DNA of 64,000 nucleotides from an uncultured Myxococcales bacterium. Lineage in GTDB: Bacteria; Myxococcota_A; UBA9042; DTJE01. This document shows, one piece after another, positions 6,986-15,697 of the stretch. Each line of letters opens with the position of its first letter. Within the stretch, counting starts at the first letter, position 1. The notes beneath the pieces are model-generated. The model made no database searches. It was not told where the DNA came from and saw only the letters and a program-made list of their open reading frames with translations. The stretch is from the NCBI GenBank assembly GCA_903936705.1, contig CAIZWN010000035.1, positions 62,001 to 126,000 on the forward strand, written 5' to 3'. The translations under genes were made by a program, and so were the position numbers.

Positions 6986-8782
6986 ATGAAACTGACACAG
7001 TCGTCGTGCCTGGTCCTGTTGGTAGCTGCCCTGGCAGCCGGATGCGATGCGGCCAGTGACAACGCGGATCTGCCTGGGGGCAACTCGGATGTAGTTGATG
7101 CCGACGGTTTTCAATCTGACGGTGCGCCGGGCGACACGTCAAGGGATTCAACAGGCGACGAATTTGTGCCAGATTCGACCGACAACGGTTCATTCGACGT
7201 GCTCGGTGAACTGGATCCGACCGATAACGGTTCCACCGATGTCACCGGCGAACTGGTTTTGACCGATGACGGTTCTGACGTGGTGACGCAAAAACCGGCA
7301 TACATGTTGATCGTGACGCAGGACGACCTGGCGACAGTTGCAGGCGAGTGGGCCACGTATCGCCGGACGCGTGGTTTCGAGGTGGACGTCGTGACGGTCA
7401 CGGACCTGGCCGGTGACGCTGCCGACGCCGCCACCTTCAGGGACGCCGCACTGGCACGCCTTGGGGCCGAACGTACCTCCCGCGGTACGGATGCCCGACT
7501 GTTCCTGATGCTGCTGGGAGACGCCCCGGCCGACGGCGGGGCCGAGCAGGGGCGCATCCCGGCCCACGACTGCGAGAACACAACACCCGGGCAATCGGGT
7601 TGCTGGACCGACAACCGGTATGTGGATCTGGATGGGGATCGCATTCCCGAGATCGCCGCCGGACGAGTGCCGGCCCGCACCGAGGCCGAAGCCAGGACGG
7701 TGCTGGCCAAGGTGATGGATTTCGAGAGCAACTATCAGGTGGGAGAATGGAACCGTCGCGTCAGCCTGTACGTGGGCGAGGCCGGTTTTTCCCCCGAGAT
7801 CGACGGCCTCTTGCAAACGGCCATGATGGAGGGACTCAAGAGGGTCAACCACGCTTTCGACATCCTAGGCGCCTGGGACAATTCGGCAAGCAGTTACTGG
7901 TACGTTCCATTCAACGACAAGGTCGTGGATTTGTTCAACCAGGGCGCCCTGATGACCGTCTATGTGGGTCATGGGTCCGAGTCGTGGACACAGGGCCTGA
8001 CAACCGACCAGGTTTCGAAAATCAACTGTGACAAGCGTCGTCCCTTCTCGCTGTTCTTCGCGTGCTATGCCGGCAACTACGCATCGTCCAAGGACAGCCT
8101 TGCCGAGACGCTTGCGTTCAAGGCTGACGGCCCCGTAGCGTCCTTCGGGGCATCGGACGTGTCGCACCCGTTCGGCAACGCGGTGCTTGCGTACGAGAGC
8201 CAACTGAAGGCGCTGGAGATGCGCTACGAGACCATCGGGGAAGTCCTTGTGGCGCTGAAGCGAGGGCTGGTCGAGAACAACGACGAATTCCGGCAGTTCA
8301 TCGCCAGTGCCGGGGCAATGGACACGTCCTGCGACACCCCCGAGAAGCAGGAGGAGATCCTGCGGCAGCACAACGACATGTACAACCTGCTGGGCGACCC
8401 GGCGACGTCGATGCAGTACCCGCGCGAGATTGCCACCTTTGACGCCCCATCGGGTACGCTGGCGTCCAAGAGCCTGAACGTGTCGGGGACGGCTCCAGGC
8501 ATCGGATCGGGGACGGCAATCGTCAGTCTGGAAACCGAGCGGGACGTGATCCTTGGCGCGCTGAAGCCAGTGAACCCCGACAATCCGGTGTCTGCGGACG
8601 TCAATGCCAACTGGGTAGTCTCGAATGACAAGACGATCGCGCACGCAGAAGTTGCCGTCACAAACGGTCGCTTCCAGGCGACGCTTGGCTGGACGGCCGA
8701 CGTGGCAGGCGGCGACTACTATCTGAAGATCTACGCCCAGGATGGCACCTCGGACGCAATCGGGGTCGCCGATTTCCACTAG
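6986..8782 (+). CDS. Peptidase C25 (gingipain-like) family lipoprotein
   Basis: 598 residues. A signal peptide with lipobox LAAGC predicts a lipid-anchored envelope protein. An Asp/Ser/Thr-rich linker (about 21-103) contains three copies of a 14-residue repeat (TDNGSxDVxGEL). A C25 caspase-fold domain follows (about 104-480), with the presumed catalytic His in YVGHGSE and Cys in FFACYAGNY, the order seen in gingipains. The C-terminal 110 residues look like a beta-sandwich with repeated Val/Thr strands. GGAG precedes the ATG by five bases. It appears monocistronic. Likely role: extracellular or surface proteolysis, or processing of exported proteins. Family assignment rests on the two catalytic motifs and overall pattern. 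Confidence 0.8.
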   Translation: MKLTQSSCLVLLVAALAAGCDAASDNADLPGGNSDVVDADGFQSDGAPGDTSRDSTGDEFVPDSTDNGSFDVLGELDPTDNGSTDVTGELVLTDDGSDVVTQKPAYMLIVTQDDLATVAGEWATYRRTRGFEVDVVTVTDLAGDAADAATFRDAALARLGAERTSRGTDARLFLMLLGDAPADGGAEQGRIPAHDCENTTPGQSGCWTDNRYVDLDGDRIPEIAAGRVPARTEAEARTVLAKVMDFESNYQVGEWNRRVSLYVGEAGFSPEIDGLLQTAMMEGLKRVNHAFDILGAWDNSASSYWYVPFNDKVVDLFNQGALMTVYVGHGSESWTQGLTTDQVSKINCDKRRPFSLFFACYAGNYASSKDSLAETLAFKADGPVASFGASDVSHPFGNAVLAYESQLKALEMRYETIGEVLVALKRGLVENNDEFRQFIASAGAMDTSCDTPEKQEEILRQHNDMYNLLGDPATSMQYPREIATFDAPSGTLASKSLNVSGTAPGIGSGTAIVSLETERDVILGALKPVNPDNPVSADVNANWVVSNDKTIAHAEVAVTNGRFQATLGWTADVAGGDYYLKIYAQDGTSDAIGVADFH

Positions 8783-9028
8783 GCCCATCTGCAAACCAGG
8801 GCTGTTAGGACCAACAAAGTCCACGTTAATAATAAGAATCGAAAGACTCAAAATGCCCTGTTTTTTACACTTGCGCCTGAATAGAATCCGCCTCAGCCTG
8901 GCGTGATTGAACGTTGACCGAGCGAACAAAAACTCGGAAGACGTCGGAAAACGCTCATCGCCGGTAGGCTCAAGGAGCGGAGTCACTGGCGGGTATCTAT
9001 CCGGGCGCTCGATAAGGAGGAACTTGGC
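8783..9028. other. Gap upstream of the hydrogenase operon
   Basis: 246 bp without a gene, AT-rich at 8818-8890. A -10-like TAGAATCCG lies at 8882-8890, the same 9-mer found in the promoter at 29262-29270, but no acceptable -35 lies 16-18 bases upstream. A weak 5-bp stem (8918-8937) is present. The promoter of the hydrogenase operon is expected here. Confidence 0.4.
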
Positions 9029-9406
9029 GTGGCAAAGATTCTGGTAGTCGATGACGATCCGGATCTCGTGGAGGACTGCCGTCTGATCCTCGAGAAGAAC
9101 GGACACACTGTGGCATCGGCGTTCAATATCGTCGATGGAATGAAGGCGATGGAGCGAGAGCGTCCGGACCTGCTGATCCTGGACGTCATGATGGAAAGCC
9201 CAGATGACGGGATCGTCATGGCTCAGGATCTGCGGCGCGCGGGCGTCAAGACTCCCATCCTGATGCTGTCCAGCATCAGCAAGGTGACAGGCATGGCGCA
9301 CGACAAGAGCGCCGACCTGGTTCCCGTTGACGTATTTCAGGAGAAGCCGGTGCCCCCGAAGCGCCTGCTGGCCCTGGTTGATGAACTCTTGAAGAAGGGG
9401 GGCTGA
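9029..9406 (+). CDS. Stand-alone response-regulator receiver protein
   Basis: 125 residues consisting of one CheY-like receiver domain and no output domain. It begins with GTG at 9029, preceded by AAGGAGG eight bases upstream. Acidic residues DDD (positions 9-11), the phospho-acceptor Asp in LILDVMM (about 53), Ser in MLSS and Lys in EKPVPP (about 107) are all present, so it should be phosphorylatable. Its stop is 3 bases from the next ATG, so it is cotranscribed with the hydrogenase genes. This suggests phosphorylation-dependent control of the hydrogenase, or signalling from it, but no cognate kinase is nearby; the truncated kinase remnant lacks an ATPase. Confidence 0.88.
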   Translation: MAKILVVDDDPDLVEDCRLILEKNGHTVASAFNIVDGMKAMERERPDLLILDVMMESPDDGIVMAQDLRRAGVKTPILMLSSISKVTGMAHDKSADLVPVDVFQEKPVPPKRLLALVDELLKKGG

Positions 9407-9409
9407 ACC

Positions 9410-9934
9410 ATGTTTGTCAGCTCACAGGAGCGGCTGAAAAGCGATATTTCCGCCTGGCTGGATCGGTTTGGCCGTGACCGCACGGCTCTGATGCCGGTTC
9501 TCCAGGAAATTCAAAAGAAATACACCCACGTTTCGCCCTACGCGATGCAGATCATCGCGGACGCGGTGGGCATCCACCCCGTCGAGGTCCAGAGCGTGGT
9601 TTCGTTCTACGCGTTCCTTGATCAGAGCCCGAAAGGCCGGTTCGTGATCCGCCTGTGCAACACGATTTCCTGCGACATGCAGGGCAAGGCCCAGGTGGCC
9701 CAGCAACTTCGAAACGACCTTGGCATCGACTTCGGACAGACGACAACCGACGGGAAATTCTCGCTGGATTGGGCGGCCTGTCTGGGCATGTGCGACCAGG
9801 GCCCGGCCCTGCTGGTCAACGATATCATCCATACGCGCGTGACCGCTGCCATGGTCCACGACATTCTCGAGACATGTCGGAAGACCTTCGGTGTGTACGC
9901 CCTCGAAACAAAGCACGAGGAGGGACACGCATGA
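9410..9934 (+). CDS. NuoE/HndA-like [2Fe-2S] subunit of NAD-linked hydrogenase
   Basis: 174 residues of the thioredoxin-like 24-kDa NADH dehydrogenase family. A helical N-domain (residues 1-75) is followed by the [2Fe-2S] domain with four Cys ligands in CNTISC (83, 88) and CLGMC (124, 128). In HydABC/Hnd-type hydrogenases this subunit relays electrons next to the NuoF-like flavin subunit. Its TGA overlaps the next ATG as ATGA (9931-9934), indicating tight coupling. The context makes a respiratory complex I role unlikely. Confidence 0.92.
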   Translation: MFVSSQERLKSDISAWLDRFGRDRTALMPVLQEIQKKYTHVSPYAMQIIADAVGIHPVEVQSVVSFYAFLDQSPKGRFVIRLCNTISCDMQGKAQVAQQLRNDLGIDFGQTTTDGKFSLDWAACLGMCDQGPALLVNDIIHTRVTAAMVHDILETCRKTFGVYALETKHEEGHA

Positions 9935-11124
9935 TTATCTCAAACTTCAAAGATAACCTGACGTTTTCGACGATCGAGCTGGACGTCGGCCTGAAGGCCG
10001 CCCTGGCTAAATCGCGATCGGACCTCATTGCAGAACTGACGGCATCGCAATTGAAGGGCCGTGGCGGCGCCGGCTTTCCTACCGGCGTCAAGTGGAACCT
10101 GGCAGCCGCGGCGCAAGCTGACGTGAAGTACGTCATCTGCAACGCGGACGAGGGCGAACCCGGCACGTTCAAGGACCGTGTGCTGCTGTCCGATTTCGCT
10201 GACCTGACTTTCGAAGGCATGACGATCGGCGGGTACGCAATCGGCTCGAAGATCGGCATTGTCTACCTGCGTGGCGAATACACCTACATCCGTCCGCATC
10301 TGGACGCGGTGCTTGCCGCCAGGCGTGCACGAGGACTGCTGGGCAAGAACATTCTTGGCAAGCAGGGCTTTGATTTCGACATCGACATCCGCATGGGTTC
10401 AGGCGCCTACGTCTGCGGCGAAGAAACGGCCTTGATCGAATCCCTGGAAGGCCACCGCGGCGAGCCGCGCAACCGGCCGCCCTTCCCAGTCGATACGGGC
10501 TTCAACAAGATGCCGTCGGTCGTCAACAACGTCGAGACATTCGCCTGTGTCGCATCGATTCTTGCCAAGGGTTCGGCGTGGTTCAAGGCCCTCGGAACCG
10601 CACGTTCCGCCGGCTTCAAGCTTCTGTCGGTTTCGGGCGACTGCAAGAAGCCCGGCATCTACGAGATCCAGCTGGGCCTGTCGGTTGCGAAGATGCTGGC
10701 CGTGGTCGGAGGCGAAGACGCCAAGGCCGTGCAGATCGGCGGCGCCTCCGGAACCTGCGTGCCCAGGTCCGAGTTTCAGCGCACGATCGCATTCGAGGAC
10801 GTGTCCACCGGCGGGTCGGTCATCGTTTTCGGACCCGACCGCGACATGCTGGAAGTCACCAAGAACTTCATGGAGTTCTTCGTCGAGGAGTCCTGCGGCC
10901 AGTGCACGCCATGCCGCGACGGGAACCCGAAGCTGCTGGGCGGCATCGAGCTGCTGGAGCAGGGTCGCTGCTCGATGCGTTACCTGAACGAGTTGCTGGC
11001 CCTGGGCGAAACCATGCAAATCGCGTCGAAGTGCGGCCTGGGCCAGAGCGCGCCTAATGCGTTCCTGTCCATCGTCAAGCACTTCAAGGGCGAATTGATG
11101 GGACGCACGCACGGCGTCCACTAG
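9931..11124 (+). CDS. NuoF/HydB-like flavoprotein subunit (NAD(H), FMN, [4Fe-4S])
   Basis: 397 residues. It is the NAD(H)-binding subunit: the FMN/NAD motifs GRGGAGFPTGVKW (43-55) and CNADEGEPGTF (70-80) are intact, followed by the SLBB domain and the C-terminal [4Fe-4S] site with Cys 322, 325, 328 (ESCGQCTPCR) and 368. Start ATG 9931 has a GAGGAGGG run upstream. Classical bifurcating HydB/HndC proteins are about 600 residues, with an extra N-terminal [2Fe-2S] thioredoxin-like domain and a C-terminal 2x[4Fe-4S] domain; both are missing here. The subunit therefore resembles a compact NuoF, which bears on whether the enzyme bifurcates electrons. Confidence 0.93.
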   Translation: MIISNFKDNLTFSTIELDVGLKAALAKSRSDLIAELTASQLKGRGGAGFPTGVKWNLAAAAQADVKYVICNADEGEPGTFKDRVLLSDFADLTFEGMTIGGYAIGSKIGIVYLRGEYTYIRPHLDAVLAARRARGLLGKNILGKQGFDFDIDIRMGSGAYVCGEETALIESLEGHRGEPRNRPPFPVDTGFNKMPSVVNNVETFACVASILAKGSAWFKALGTARSAGFKLLSVSGDCKKPGIYEIQLGLSVAKMLAVVGGEDAKAVQIGGASGTCVPRSEFQRTIAFEDVSTGGSVIVFGPDRDMLEVTKNFMEFFVEESCGQCTPCRDGNPKLLGGIELLEQGRCSMRYLNELLALGETMQIASKCGLGQSAPNAFLSIVKHFKGELMGRTHGVH

Positions 11125-11183
11125 GAGGCCTGGCCCCCAGGAGGAAAGCGCCAGGGGGGAACCCCGGCGAAGGAGCGATATCC

Positions 11184-13106
11184 ATGGCTGACAACGTGAG
11201 AGACACCAGTCGAGCGCCGGTGAGCCAGGCCGGCCACTTCATTGCCCCCGTCGAGGACGACACCCTGATCGGTGGGCGCGTCACTCTGACCATCGACGGC
11301 CAGGAAGTGAAGGTACCACTGGGCACCACCATCCTTGATGCCGCCAAGAAGGTCGGGATCAGGATCCCTACACTATGCGCCCACCCCGACCTGTGCTCGG
11401 CCGGCCTGTGCCGCGTGTGCGTGGTCGAGGTTGAGGGCATGCGGACCCTGCAGGCGTCCTGCGCCTACCCGGTTTCGCAGCCGATGAAGATCCACACGCA
11501 CACCCGCAAGGTGCGCCAGGCTCGCCGCCACATCGTGGATCTGATGCTGTCGCAGCACTACGGCGAATGCTATGCATGCGTCCGTAACAACAACTGCGAA
11601 TTGCAGTCCCTGGCCAAGGAGTACGGCGTCGATTTCTTCCGCTTCGGCCATCCCGACAAGCCGATGTGCGAGAAGGACGAGTCCAGCCACTCGGTCATCC
11701 GGGACATGAACAAGTGCGTAATGTGCCGCCGCTGCGTCCGGACCTGCATCGACCTGCAGGAAGTCGGCGCCCTCGAGGCCGTGGGCCGTGGCGACAAGAC
11801 AAAGATCTCCACGTTCATGGACAAGCCGCTGGCCGATGTCGTTTGCATCAACTGCGGACAGTGCATCAATCGCTGTCCGACGGGCGCCCTGCGCGCCAAC
11901 GACCCGACCGACGAAGTCTGGGCCGCCATTGATGACCCGACCAAGCATGTGGTAATCCAGACTGCTCCGGCGCCTCGCGCTGCAATCGGCGAGTGCTTCG
12001 GACAGGAACCAGGACACGCCCTGACGTTCGAAATGAACACCGCCCTGAAGCTTTGCGGATTTGACAAGGTGTTCGACACGAACTTCACGGCCGACCTGAC
12101 CATTTTCGAGGAAGGCGCGGAACTGCTGCTGCGGCTGCAGGACGCCCTGAAGACGAAGAAGGGCCCGGTCGCCTTGCCGCAGTTCACTTCGTGCAGCCCG
12201 GGTTGGGTGAAGTACCTCGAGCACTTCTACCCCGAGTACATCCCGAACCTGTCGTCGGCCAAGTCGCCGCAGCAGATGTTCGGCGCCATCATCAAGACCT
12301 ATTACGCGCAGCTGAATAAGATCGACCCGAAGGACATCGTCACCGTCGCGCTGATGCCATGTTCGGCAAAGAAGTTCGAGTGCAACCGGCCAGAAATGAC
12401 CGACTCGGGCTTCAAGGACGTGGACTACGGCCTGACGACCCGCGAGCTGGCCAAGATGATCCACGAAGCCGGGATCGACCTGCCCAAGATGGCCAAGTCC
12501 GACTTCGACGATCCGTTCGGCACGGCGACCGGCTCGGGCGTCATCTTCGGAACGACCGGCGGCGTCATGGAAGCGGCGCTGCGCACCGTCATCGAGCTTG
12601 TCGTGGGCATCAAGGTCGAGAACCTGTTCGAACACGCCGACATCATTCCGTTGCGCGGCATGGACGGCGTCAAGTACGTCGAACTGAAGATCCCCAGCGT
12701 CGGTGAAGTACCTGCCATCCTGAAGCCCCTGTTCGAGTCCTGGGACTTCCTGAACGGCGTTACCGTCAAGGTGGCTGTGGCCCACGGCACGGCGAACGCC
12801 AAGAAGGTCATGGAGGACATCAAGAACGGCGGCCCGTTGGCCGGATGCCACTTCATCGAGTTCATGGGCTGTCCTGGAGGATGCATCGGCGGCGGCGGCC
12901 AGCCGATCCCCACATCGCAGACCATCCGCGAAGCTCGCTCCAAGGCGATCTATGACGAAGATTCGGCGTACGCGGTCCGCAAGTCGCACGAGAATCCTGC
13001 CGTCCTGAAGATCTACACGGAGTGGCTGACTGAGGGTCCGTGCAGCCACAAGAGCCACGAACTCCTGCACACGCACTACACCCCTCGCGGCAAGTTCATA
13101 GCATAG
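11184..13106 (+). CDS. [FeFe]-hydrogenase catalytic subunit (HydA/HndD type, group A)
   Basis: 640 residues catalysing H2 oxidation/proton reduction. Domains: plant-type [2Fe-2S] ferredoxin (Cys 65, 76, 79, 93); His-Cys3 [4Fe-4S] site (His125, Cys129, 132, 138); two [4Fe-4S] clusters (Cys 178/181/184/188 and 221/224/227/231); the H-cluster domain; and the C-terminal small-subunit domain (about 575-635, ending HTHYTPRGKF). H-cluster loops: L1 TSCSPGW (335-341), L2 MPCSAKKFE (391-399), L3 EFMGCPGGCIGGGGQ (559-573). L1 has Ser where the usual TSCCPxW has its second Cys. Start ATG 11184 lies 59 bases after the NuoF-like gene. No HydE/F/G maturases are in the window. No signal peptide, so cytoplasmic. 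Confidence 0.95.
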   Translation: MADNVRDTSRAPVSQAGHFIAPVEDDTLIGGRVTLTIDGQEVKVPLGTTILDAAKKVGIRIPTLCAHPDLCSAGLCRVCVVEVEGMRTLQASCAYPVSQPMKIHTHTRKVRQARRHIVDLMLSQHYGECYACVRNNNCELQSLAKEYGVDFFRFGHPDKPMCEKDESSHSVIRDMNKCVMCRRCVRTCIDLQEVGALEAVGRGDKTKISTFMDKPLADVVCINCGQCINRCPTGALRANDPTDEVWAAIDDPTKHVVIQTAPAPRAAIGECFGQEPGHALTFEMNTALKLCGFDKVFDTNFTADLTIFEEGAELLLRLQDALKTKKGPVALPQFTSCSPGWVKYLEHFYPEYIPNLSSAKSPQQMFGAIIKTYYAQLNKIDPKDIVTVALMPCSAKKFECNRPEMTDSGFKDVDYGLTTRELAKMIHEAGIDLPKMAKSDFDDPFGTATGSGVIFGTTGGVMEAALRTVIELVVGIKVENLFEHADIIPLRGMDGVKYVELKIPSVGEVPAILKPLFESWDFLNGVTVKVAVAHGTANAKKVMEDIKNGGPLAGCHFIEFMGCPGGCIGGGGQPIPTSQTIREARSKAIYDEDSAYAVRKSHENPAVLKIYTEWLTEGPCSHKSHELLHTHYTPRGKFIA

Positions 13107-13446
13107 CCCAGCACTACAGACCCGAAGCAATTTGCCGATTCAGGCTACTATTCCGAAATTATTAGCCAAGCGCCACAATTACCGCGCAGGTAACCGGAAC
13201 CCAGAAACAGCGGAAGACCTGGTGTCCCTTGCCATAATTCCGTCTACGACCATGCTGATGATGCTGTCGTGGCTTCAGACCCTGAGGGAACTGACCATCG
13301 AAAACTGGCGCTGCGCCAATAACTTGCCGTCCTCAAGAGCATGCATCAAGACCCGAATTGACCACCGTTGAACGCTGGCGCTGGGTCCTCGACCGCCTCG
13401 ATTGGCATGATCACGATAGGGTTTTGAGGCTAGGGCCTACACCGAG
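13107..13446. other. Gap between convergent hydrogenase operon and eno
   Basis: 340 bp with no recognisable gene; short open frames here have no known motif or ribosome site. A small inverted repeat TGGCG-CTG-CGCCA lies at 13306-13318, without a U-run. No clear intrinsic terminator was found for either convergent gene. Confidence 0.45.
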
Positions 13447-14871
<1,425 letters not shown>

Positions 14872-14878
14872 TTAGGTT

Positions 14879-14926
14879 CACCGGTCATCCAACGCGACGA
14901 ACCAAACAGCGACAGGACACCGGTCA
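14879..14926. repeat. Two direct copies of CACCGGTCA upstream of eno
   Basis: CACCGGTCA occurs at 14879-14887 and 14918-14926, 39 bases apart (close to four helical turns), in the 247-bp gap between eno and the flavoprotein gene. Each contains the palindrome ACCGGT. It may be a paired regulator site. Nothing else was recognised in this gap. Confidence 0.25.
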
Positions 14927-14977
14927 GCCCCCGGGATTTGCGTTAAGAATCAAGCCAAAAGACTGAAGGTTTACCTG

Positions 14978-15556
14978 TCAGCCACCGTAGAGCCGCTTCA
15001 TTACCCAGGCGAGGTTTTGACCCAGTGTGACCATGGTGGCCATCCCTTCCACGTCCTGCTCGACGTCGCCGGCCTTGCGGCCCAATCCCACGTTCCAGTA
15101 GCTTGAACCGACCACGATCATCTGACCGATCGTGAAGAAATGGCTGATCGAATCGATCACGTGCAGGGCGCCGGCACGGCGGACCGCAGAAACAGCCGCT
15201 CCAACCTTGCGCCGGTACAGGTCGCCGTTGACCCGCCCGACATATCCGCATCGATCGATCAGAGCCTTCGTTTCAGAAGTCAGATCAGCAAAATAGGTCG
15301 GGGACCCAATCAGGATGGCGTCGGCGGCGATCATCTTCTGGATGTAGCCGTTCATCGGGTCGTCGTCGATAGAACACTTTGCATCCTTCGACTTCTGGCA
15401 CTGGCCGCAGGCCCGGCACCCGTGCAGCAACTGGTTCCCTATCTGGACCAGTTCCGTTTCGATGCCTTCCTTGGCAACCTCCCCCAGCACGGCCTCCAGC
15501 ATCAATGTCGTGTTGCCACGAGGACGCGGACTGCCGTTGAACGCAACCACTTTCAT
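14978..15556 (-). CDS. Iron-sulfur flavoprotein (NADPH-dependent FMN reductase fold)
   Basis: 192 residues of flavodoxin-like fold. The N-terminal VVAFNGSPRPRGNT is the FMN phosphate-binding loop. A compact Cys motif, CRACGQC...C (Cys 47, 50, 53, 61), matches the [4Fe-4S] motif of the archaeal/anaerobe iron-sulfur flavoprotein (Isf) family, and GSPTYFADL is the conserved flavin-contact loop. Such proteins reduce O2, H2O2 or quinones in anaerobes. ATG at 15554-15556 has GGAGGCAGAACG upstream. It is probably a single gene. Confidence 0.85.
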   Translation of the reverse strand: MKVVAFNGSPRPRGNTTLMLEAVLGEVAKEGIETELVQIGNQLLHGCRACGQCQKSKDAKCSIDDDPMNGYIQKMIAADAILIGSPTYFADLTSETKALIDRCGYVGRVNGDLYRRKVGAAVSAVRRAGALHVIDSISHFFTIGQMIVVGSSYWNVGLGRKAGDVEQDVEGMATMVTLGQNLAWVMKRLYGG

Positions 15557-15697
15557 CGTTCTGCCTCCTGGCCAATGCCCGTATCAACTTTGCCGAGAAT
15601 ACCATCGAGGCTGACGACATGGGAACGCAGTTCTCATCCATTCGGAAGGGCTTCGTCTCGCACTCGAAGCACCCGTAGCTCCCCTCGCGTACGAAAA

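Noticed and set aside
8882-8890. Promoter of the hydrogenase operon at TAGAATCCG
   Set aside because: No -35-like sequence at correct distance, so it is noted but not called as a promoter.
11373-13130. 585-codon open frame antisense to the hydrogenase gene
   Set aside because: The plus strand has all Fe-S and H-cluster motifs; the antisense product has no recognisable domain.
13132-13371. 79-codon frame in the gap after the hydrogenase
   Set aside because: No ribosome site, motif or coding bias; probably chance.
15557-15697. Small Cys-containing frame upstream of the flavoprotein
   Set aside because: The frame runs on into the flavoprotein gene in another phase and has no own stop nearby or ribosome site.
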